From positions 1-9,548 of the forward strand of contig CALLYN010000927.1 of the NCBI GenBank assembly GCA_937858455.1: DNA of 9,548 nt, written 5' to 3'. The notes beneath the pieces are model-generated. The model saw nothing but the letters and a program-made list of their open reading frames with translations, did not search any database and was not told the DNA's origin. Source of the stretch: an uncultured Kouleothrix sp. GTDB lineage: Bacteria > Chloroflexota > Chloroflexia > Chloroflexales > Roseiflexaceae. A program made the translations under genes and the position numbers. Positions 5,764-9,548 of this stretch are shown piece after piece (within the stretch, counting starts at the first letter, position 1; each line of letters opens with the position of its first letter).

Positions 5764-6624
5764 ATGGCGACCGATAAGATCCACTTTACCAAAGAAAAAG
5801 AAACCATGCTCATGACCTTGAGCGGCCGAGCGATCCAAAGCCAGTGGGAACATCCGATCTTGCGCGATCCGTGGGCCGAAGAGGCGATGCGGCATATCGA
5901 CTATGACCTGAATAAGCAATTAACGGGAGTGGCCTCATGGAGCATATGGAAAGACATCGGGCCTGCGATTATTGCCACGCGCGCTGCGACCTTTGATGCC
6001 CTCACGGCGCACTTTCTGGCCGATCACCCGGACGCGGTCGTCGTCCAGGTGGGCTGCGGAATGGACAGCCGTGTGTTTCGAGTCGATCCGCCTGCCAGTG
6101 TCGAGTGGTTTGACGTAGATTATCCCGATGTGATCGACCTGCGGCGCCAACTGTTTCCCGAGCGAGGCGCCTATCACCTGGTCGGCGCACCGCTCGCCGA
6201 TCTGCGCTGGTTGGACGAGGTTCCACGGGGCCGGCCGGGGCTGTTTCTCGCCGAGGGGGTGCTGCACTACCTGAGCGAAACAGAAGTGAAAGCGCTCCTC
6301 ACTGCGATAGTCGCTCACTTCCCCAGCGGCCAGCTGATCTTCGATATCTGCAATTCGTTCATCGTGAAGCGGGCGGGCGCGAATGTTGGCGGCACGGGTG
6401 CAACCTACAAATGGGGGCTTGACGATCCGCAGGACATCGGGCGGATCGAGCCGAGGCTTGAGCTGGTCAAGGAATTCAGGCCAAGCGAGCTGGTCGGGTT
6501 TTCGCGGTTTCCGCTATGGTGGCGGGTGCTTTCCCGCGCGCAAGAGCCCATCGCTACGCTGCGTAGAATGGAGCGTACGCTGGTCTACCGCTATTCGGGC
6601 GCAGGCGCGGCATCACGAGCATGA
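5764..6624 (+). CDS. Class I SAM-dependent methyltransferase, leucine carboxyl methyltransferase/TcmP-like
   Basis: This family O-methylates carboxylate or phenolic groups of proteins or polyketide-like compounds with S-adenosylmethionine. The 286-residue product shows the SAM-binding motif VVVQVGCGMDSRVFRV (92-107), the family motif WFDVDYPDVIDLRRQLFPE (115-133) with the acidic residues that bind the ribose, and the post-II motif LFLAEGVLHYL (160-170). There is no signal peptide or membrane segment. ATG 5764 is chosen because AAGGAG (5752-5757) lies 6 nt upstream; the frame stays open to an ATG at 5662, but those 34 residues are Arg/Ser-rich and unlike the family. It has no biosynthetic neighbours, so the substrate is unknown. 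TGATACCA, the head of the repeat cluster, starts within the last codons (6622) and overlaps the TGA stop. Confidence 0.88.
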   Translation: MATDKIHFTKEKETMLMTLSGRAIQSQWEHPILRDPWAEEAMRHIDYDLNKQLTGVASWSIWKDIGPAIIATRAATFDALTAHFLADHPDAVVVQVGCGMDSRVFRVDPPASVEWFDVDYPDVIDLRRQLFPERGAYHLVGAPLADLRWLDEVPRGRPGLFLAEGVLHYLSETEVKALLTAIVAHFPSGQLIFDICNSFIVKRAGANVGGTGATYKWGLDDPQDIGRIEPRLELVKEFRPSELVGFSRFPLWWRVLSRAQEPIATLRRMERTLVYRYSGAGAASRA

Positions 6625-6629
6625 TACCA
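6622..6629 (+). repeat. TGATACCA head of a palindrome cluster (copy C)
   Basis: The 8-mer TGATACCA begins with the TGA stop of the methyltransferase. It lies 21 bp before the first palindrome of the cluster, echoing the arrangement at 5076 and 9478. Confidence 0.4.
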
Positions 6630-6644
6630 GTACCTTTCAGACAG

Positions 6645-6683
6645 GTTCTCAGATTTTGGCGCTTTGCGCCAAAATCTGAGAAC
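6645..6683. repeat. Hairpin 1: perfect 18-bp-arm palindrome, TTT loop
   Basis: Arms 6645-6662 (gttctcagattttggcgc) and 6666-6683 are exact complements around ttt. The 12-mer GCGCTTTGCGCC at its apex (6659-6670) also occurs, inverted, inside the promoter spacer at 2562-2573. No U tract follows, so it is not a standard terminator. Confidence 0.9.
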
Positions 6684-6749
6684 TATACGTGTAGGACAAA
6701 CGCAGTTGGCGCTATCAGCCTTCGTCAGAGCGGTACTATGCTCCGTATC

Positions 6750-6790
6750 GTGTGCGGTTTTTCCGCGCGGAGCGCGGAAAAACCGCACAC
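6750..6790. repeat. Hairpin 2: perfect 19-bp-arm palindrome, GGA loop
   Basis: Arms 6750-6768 (gtgtgcggtttttccgcgc) and 6772-6790 are exact complements around gga. The GTTTTTCC/GGAAAAAC core gives no usable terminal U tract in either direction. Confidence 0.9.
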
Positions 6791-6811
6791 ACAATGATGG
6801 CTGAGTACCAT

Positions 6812-6845
6812 GCTGCCGCAGGCAAAAGTGCCTGATTGAGGCAGC
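6812..6845. repeat. Hairpin 3: nested imperfect hairpin
   Basis: The outer arms gctgcc (6812-6817) and ggcagc (6840-6845) enclose an inner stem caggca (6819-6824)/tgcctg (6829-6834) with loop aaag. It is less regular than its neighbours, with an unpaired base on one side and five on the other. Confidence 0.55.
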
Positions 6846-6854
6846 CAGACAAGG

Positions 6855-6886
6855 CAACTGCGTAAGTCCTGTAACTTACGCAGTTG
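6855..6886. repeat. Hairpin 4: 13-bp perfect arms, overlapping the kinase stop codon
   Basis: caactgcgtaagt (6855-6867) pairs with acttacgcagttg (6874-6886) around cctgta. The stop codon of the minus-strand kinase (6876-6878) lies in the right arm. On that strand the stem is followed by a weakly T-rich stretch, so it may also serve as a terminator. Confidence 0.85.
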
Positions 6887-8003
6887 GCGGGCTCAGCCGA
6901 AGGCTGAGCGCTGTAGAGGGGTGCGGCGGCGCGGCGGGCAGCAGCACCGTGACGCGGAGCCCACCGGCGGGCCGGGGGGCGAGGGTCAGGGTTCCGTCGT
7001 GGGCTTGGGCGATGCTTTTGACGATTGCCAGGCCAAGGCCGACACCTGCGTGGTCGGTGCGTACGCGCTGGGTGCCGCGCTGAAACGGCTCGGCAAGCGT
7101 GGCAAGCAACTGCCGGGTGAGCTTCTCGCCGGTGTTCTCGACGCTGAGCAGCACAGCATTGGGCTGAGCGCTGGTCGTGACCCATACGGCGCCCTGTTCA
7201 GGCAGATTGTGCACGATCGCGTTGTGCACGAGGTTTGTAGCCAGCTGCAGCAGGAGCGCGTGCGAGCCAATCGCGAAGGCCATGTCGCCGGAGGTCTCGA
7301 TGGCGACGCCTTGCTTTTCCGCCAGAGGGAGGAGCGTTTCCGTGGCCTCTTCCGCGATGAGCGAGAGGTCGACGTGCTCTCGGGCGAAGGACCGCTGGCT
7401 GGCGCGGCTGAGCAGGAGCAATGCTTCAGTGAGGCCGATCGCCCGTGCGTTGACGGCGTAGAGGCGCTCGACAAGCTCGGCGCTGTCGCGGCTGGGGTCT
7501 CTGCGTGCCACCTCGAGCAGTGTCTGCGTGACCGCCAGCGGGGTGCGCAGCTCGTGGGAGGCGTTGGCTGCGAAACGCTGCTGCTCGGCGACGTGCGCCT
7601 CGAGCCGGGCGAGCATGGCGTCGAACGCGTCGGCGAGCTCGCGGAACTCATCTCTGCGGCCCTCTAGGCGGATCCGGTGGGAGAGCGAACCGTTCGCGGC
7701 CATGCGCGTGGCGTCTGCGATGCGCGTCAGCGGGGCGAGCATGCGGCCGGCGATAATCCACCCGCCCAGCAGGCCGAACGCCAGCAGGAACGCCAACACT
7801 TCGGCGGCCCGTGGAGCGAAAGCGCGCAGGAGGTCCGAGCGGTTGGGAACAAAAGGGCCGAGGGTTATAAGCGGGCCGTCGGGCACATAGCGCAGCAGGA
7901 AGACCCAAACGACCGCGAGCAGCAGCGCGCCTGCAAGCATGAGAAACCCGGCGTAGCTGAGGGTGAGCTTGAGGCGAACGCTCAGCCCAGGCTGCCTATC
8001 CAC
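6876..8003 (-). CDS. Sensor histidine kinase, VanS-like
   Basis: The 375-residue membrane kinase of a two-component system has two membrane segments (about 18-38 and 67-86) around a short 28-residue outer loop. A HAMP linker follows (about 87-140), then the phospho-acceptor H150 in ASHELRTPL and the ATPase boxes: N box NLVHNAIVHN (257-266), G1 VENTGE (288-293, Asn in place of the common Asp), F box at F307, and G2 GVGLGLAIVKS (320-330). The start is a GTG at 8003 with AAGGAGG (8009-8015) 5 nt upstream. It overlaps the regulator's 3' end by 8 bp, so translation is coupled. The residues after LLPAAPPH (STALSLRLSPPTA) are encoded largely by repeat hairpins, which also supply the stop. Its motifs resemble actinobacterial VanS-type kinases. 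The signal is not known; the VanY-like neighbour suggests cell-wall stress. Confidence 0.9.
   Translation of the reverse strand: MDRQPGLSVRLKLTLSYAGFLMLAGALLLAVVWVFLLRYVPDGPLITLGPFVPNRSDLLRAFAPRAAEVLAFLLAFGLLGGWIIAGRMLAPLTRIADATRMAANGSLSHRIRLEGRRDEFRELADAFDAMLARLEAHVAEQQRFAANASHELRTPLAVTQTLLEVARRDPSRDSAELVERLYAVNARAIGLTEALLLLSRASQRSFAREHVDLSLIAEEATETLLPLAEKQGVAIETSGDMAFAIGSHALLLQLATNLVHNAIVHNLPEQGAVWVTTSAQPNAVLLSVENTGEKLTRQLLATLAEPFQRGTQRVRTDHAGVGLGLAIVKSIAQAHDGTLTLAPRPAGGLRVTVLLPAAPPHPSTALSLRLSPPTA
6891..6909. repeat. Hairpin 5: 8-bp arms with GAA loop, inside the kinase coding end
   Basis: gctcagcc (6891-6898) pairs with ggctgagc (6902-6909) around gaa. It is translated on the minus strand as codons 366-371 of the histidine kinase (LSLRLS). 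Confidence 0.85.
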
Positions 8004-8679
8004 GGCTCCCTCCTTCGCTCCCGGTGTCGATGCGGTAGCCCACCCCTGGCACCGTGCTGATGATCCACGGTTCGCCGAGCCGTTTGCGCAGCCCCGAGAC
8101 CGTGATGCGCACGGCGTTGGTGAACGGGTCCGCGTTCTCATCCCACGCCCGCTCCAGCAGCTCTTCGGCGCTGACGACACTGCCCTCGGCTGCGACGAGC
8201 ACCTCGAGCACGGCGAACTGCTTTCTGGTGAGCGCGACGTAGCGCCCGTCGCGGTAGACCTCGCGGCGGAACGCATCAAGCCGCAGGCCGGCGATCTCGC
8301 GCACGGGCGGCCGGCTGTGGCCGCGCCTGCGGTCGAGCGCCCTGAGGCGCAGCACGAGCTCACGAAGCTCGAACGGCTTCGTGAGGTAGTCGTCGGCGCC
8401 GAGCTCGAACCCGGAGGCCTTGTCGTCGAGGCGGTCGGCAGCGGTGAGCATGAGGATCGGCATGCCGCTGCCCGAGGCGACAATGTGTTTGGCGACCTCG
8501 TCGCCGGAGCGGCCGGGGATATCGCGATCGAGGATGGCTATATCGTAGGCGTTGATGCTCAGCAGCTCCAGAGCGGTGTCGCCGTCGCCGGCAATGTCCG
8601 CCGCGATCGCTGCCAGGCGTAGGCCATCGCGGATGGCTTCTGCCAGATATGCTTCGTCCTCGACAATTAGTACACGCAT
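7996..8679 (-). CDS. OmpR/PhoB-family response regulator, VanR-like
   Basis: The 227-residue DNA-binding regulator is the partner of the downstream kinase. The receiver domain (1-about 118) has the acidic pair E7-D8 in VLIVEDEA, the phospho-acceptor D51 in AILDRDIPG, T79 in MLTA and K101 in LTKPF. The winged-helix domain (about 127-218) includes LTRKQFAVLEVL (150-161), the recognition region NAVRITVSGLRKRLG (188-202) and the wing STVPGVGYRI (208-217). Start ATG 8679 gives the canonical MRVLIVEDE opening. An ATG at 8727 would add 16 residues that run across the promoter and is rejected. There is no Shine-Dalgarno site, and an extended -10 ends 6 nt before the ATG, so the transcript is probably leaderless. 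The gene is divergent from the VanY-like gene 86 bp away. Confidence 0.93.
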   Translation of the reverse strand: MRVLIVEDEAYLAEAIRDGLRLAAIAADIAGDGDTALELLSINAYDIAILDRDIPGRSGDEVAKHIVASGSGMPILMLTAADRLDDKASGFELGADDYLTKPFELRELVLRLRALDRRRGHSRPPVREIAGLRLDAFRREVYRDGRYVALTRKQFAVLEVLVAAEGSVVSAEELLERAWDENADPFTNAVRITVSGLRKRLGEPWIISTVPGVGYRIDTGSEGGSRG

Positions 8680-8685
8680 GGTCCG

Positions 8686-8694
8686 ATTATACCA
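8686..8694 (-). promoter_or_regulatory. Extended -10 promoter of the regulator-kinase operon (leaderless)
   Basis: On the minus strand TGGTATAAT (consensus extended -10 TGnTATAAT) ends at 8686, and 6 nt later comes ATG 8679. The expected start of transcription is therefore at or within a base of the A of the start codon. No good -35 lies 16-18 bp upstream; TGCCGA is the nearest. That fits an extended -10 or activator-dependent promoter. Confidence 0.65.
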
Positions 8695-8703
8695 GCCGGC
8701 GCG

Positions 8704-8719
8704 TATCGTCGGCATATCG
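8704..8719. promoter_or_regulatory. Two TATCG direct repeats 11 bp apart, candidate regulator site
   Basis: TATCG occurs at 8704-8708 and 8715-8719, one helical turn apart, as expected for head-to-tail binding by an OmpR-family dimer. The site lies 25-40 bp upstream of the regulator's own start and 47-62 bp upstream of the VanY-like start. The looser resemblances CATACG (8727-8732) and ACATCG (8741-8746) follow. The motif is short, so chance is possible. Confidence 0.35.
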
Positions 8720-8753
8720 AAAACCACATACGCTCCGGCAACATCGCGCTGCC

Positions 8754-8759
8754 TACACT
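8754..8759 (+). promoter_or_regulatory. Candidate -10 of the VanY-like gene (leaderless)
   Basis: TACACT (4 of 6 to TATAAT) ends 6 nt before ATG 8766, the same spacing as in the divergent regulator promoter. No -35 is recognisable. GGAGG (8760-8764) sits 1 nt before the ATG, too close to work as a normal ribosome binding site. Confidence 0.45.
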
Positions 8760-8765
8760 GGAGGC

Positions 8766-9458
8766 ATGACCTTCAGCAAATCAGCACAAACAGCGGCGCG
8801 CCGCTTCCCCAGGCTCCTTGTCGCCACCCTGCTCGTCATCGCCGTGAGCGCCGCGCTCCCCAGCTGCCGGTTGCCGGCATCCTCGCCCTCGGCGGCCGCA
8901 TCGCCCACCGGCGCCCCTCGCAGCGAAGAGCTGCGGCCGCAGCTAGCGCCTCGGCCAGCGGCGGGAGAGGCCGCACCACCCATCGGCGCGCCTCGCGGCG
9001 CGCTTGGCACGGCCGATGGCGCCGTCCCCGGCGGCACGACAGTCTTCGACGACGAGCTTCCAGGCGTCGCGAACCTTGATCCTGCGCTCCTCGGCGCCCT
9101 GCGCCAGGCCGCATCGGACGCAGCGCGCGACGGGGTCGCGCTCTTCGTCAATAGTGGCTGGCGTTCGCCAGCATACCAGTACCAGCTGCTGCGTGAGGCG
9201 GTCTCGACGTACGGCTCGGAAGAGGAAGCCGCCCGGTGGGTTGCCACCCCCGCCACGTCTCCTCATGTGTCGGGAGGCGCAGCCGACATCGGGCCATCCG
9301 ACGCAGCGGCGTGGCTTGCGGAGCACGGCGCCGAGTACGGGCTGTGCCAGATCTACGGCAACGAACCATGGCACTACGAGCTGCGCCGCGAAGCGATCGA
9401 ACACGGCTGCCCGCCCGTATACGCCGACCCGACGCACGACCCAAGGATGCAGCGGTGA
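8766..9458 (+). CDS. VanY-like D-alanyl-D-alanine carboxypeptidase (peptidase M15B), exported, possible lipoprotein
   Basis: Enzymes of this family use zinc to remove the last D-Ala of peptidoglycan stem peptides outside the membrane. The 230-residue product begins with a basic then hydrophobic signal (RRFPRLLVATLLVIAVSAA, about 12-30) ending in LPSC, which could be a lipobox with Cys34, though Pro at -2 is unusual. A Pro/Ala-rich linker (35-95) follows. The catalytic domain shows SGWRSPAYQ (130-138), the zinc ligands H167 and D174 in SPHVSGGAADIG, and E200 with H203 in GNEPWHYEL, so the active site is complete. The C terminus GCPPVYADPTHDPRMQR is typical of a subgroup remembered from actinobacteria. 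It is divergent from, and probably controlled by, the VanR/VanS-like pair. No vanH, vanA or vanX is present, so this is not by itself a vancomycin-resistance cluster. Confidence 0.9.
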   Translation: MTFSKSAQTAARRFPRLLVATLLVIAVSAALPSCRLPASSPSAAASPTGAPRSEELRPQLAPRPAAGEAAPPIGAPRGALGTADGAVPGGTTVFDDELPGVANLDPALLGALRQAASDAARDGVALFVNSGWRSPAYQYQLLREAVSTYGSEEEAARWVATPATSPHVSGGAADIGPSDAAAWLAEHGAEYGLCQIYGNEPWHYELRREAIEHGCPPVYADPTHDPRMQR

Positions 9459-9473
9459 ACGACGTGCGGCCAG

Positions 9474-9502
9474 TTTGTCATACCAGATCCGGCTGATCGC
9501 TT
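9474..9502 (+). repeat. Head sequence of a palindromic repeat element (copy B)
   Basis: TTTGTC (9474-9479) overlaps TCATACCA (9478-9485), followed by TC-x-G-xx-TGAT (9488-9497), matching copy A at 5070-5100. It begins 15 bp after the VanY-like stop and 44 bp before the terminal palindrome. Confidence 0.5.
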
Positions 9503-9517
9503 GGATTATGGTGGGGG

Positions 9518-9548
9518 TTCGGGGGCGGCTTCGCCGCCCCCGAAATTT
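9518..9548. terminator. 12-bp perfect palindrome after the VanY-like gene, possible terminator or repeat
   Basis: ttcgggggcggc (9518-9529) pairs with gccgcccccgaa (9533-9544) around ttc and is followed by attt at the window edge. The apex GGC-TTC-GCC is the complement of the GGC-GAA-GCC apex at 5124 and 5163. It may end the VanY-like transcript; the sequence after it is cut off, so a T tract cannot be judged. Confidence 0.55.

Larger units (their letters stand above)
6700..6889 (+). repeat. Pair of 12-bp direct repeats bounding the middle of the hairpin cluster
   Basis: acgcagttggcg occurs at 6700-6711 and again at 6878-6889, 178 bp apart. Weaker similarity continues for about 20 bp after each copy (tcagcc and agagcg against tcagcc and tgagcg). 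This looks like two diverged copies of one unit with other palindromes between them, as from nested insertion. The second copy lies in the 3' end of the kinase gene. Confidence 0.55.

Noticed and set aside
6625..6875. tRNA or known structured RNA in the hairpin-rich gap
   Set aside because: No cloverleaf, anticodon arm or TTCGA-type T loop fits. The stems are long simple hairpins rather than a tRNA fold.
6645..6909. CRISPR array
   Set aside because: The palindromes differ in sequence and spacing. There is no repeated unit of constant length with unique spacers, and no cas gene.
6921..7667. Plus-strand frame opposite the histidine kinase
   Set aside because: The minus strand holds all kinase motifs in one frame. 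The opposite frame is a shadow with no recognisable domain.
8004..8483. Upstream extension of the kinase frame to 8483
   Set aside because: This part overlaps the response regulator in another frame and reads Ser/Arg/Ala-rich without motifs. The GTG at 8003 with a strong ribosome binding site is the likely start.
9172..9183. Another ATACCA motif as a repeat head
   Set aside because: It lies inside the catalytic domain of the VanY-like gene with no palindrome following, and a 6-mer is expected by chance in this length.
6876..9458. Vancomycin-resistance gene cluster
   Set aside because: VanR/S/Y-like genes are present, but the vanH, vanA and vanX functions that make D-Ala-D-Lac are absent from the window.

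Overview
The window is GC-rich bacterial DNA carrying nine complete protein genes and the 3' end of a tenth. It most resembles the phylum Chloroflexota, class Chloroflexia (a Roseiflexus/Kouleothrix-like organism). This is inferred from the style of the genes: a secreted protein tail built of PTAT/APTAT repeats, an ArsA-type ATPase with a C-terminal HSP20-like domain, and intergenic DNA full of palindromes. No rRNA, tRNA or transposase gene was seen.

Left part (1-2440, all +): a Pro/Thr-rich C-terminal tail of a probable exported protein is followed at once by an ApbE-type FAD:protein FMN transferase. After 136 bp comes a six-helix ferric-reductase-like membrane cytochrome b with two histidine pairs. 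Together they suggest a small redox module in which ApbE flavinylates a partner protein and the membrane haem protein carries electrons across the membrane. A palindrome at 2408-2437 closes the group.

Middle (2440-5180): a strong sigma-70-type promoter (TTGACA-18-TACAAT) drives an ArsA/Get3-family ATPase without any cysteine. A clean hairpin lies between it and a convergent class I glutamine-amidotransferase-like hydrolase (PuuD/peptidase C26 type). Divergent from the hydrolase is a small MIP18/SufT-type (DUF59) iron-sulfur assembly factor.

Right-middle (5180-6910): a VOC (glyoxalase-fold) protein on the minus strand is divergent from a leucine-carboxyl-methyltransferase/TcmP-like SAM methyltransferase on the plus strand. 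About 250 bp after the methyltransferase are occupied by five consecutive hairpins.

Right part (6876-9548): a VanS-like histidine kinase and VanR-like response regulator overlap by 8 bp on the minus strand. They are divergent from a VanY-like (M15B) D-Ala-D-Ala carboxypeptidase. As remembered, all three read very much like an actinobacterial cell-wall-sensing set, so the block is probably a transferred cassette. Both outward promoters look leaderless, with the -10 element ending 6 nt before the ATG. The last 10-11 codons and the stop of the kinase lie in palindromic repeat sequence.

Across the window, perfect palindromes with mostly 1-3 nt loops sit after genes or between them. Four are preceded by the 8-mer TGATACCA or a one-base variant, 21-38 bp away, which suggests a dispersed repeat family. 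This, and the repeat-built end of the kinase gene, are the most unusual signals here.
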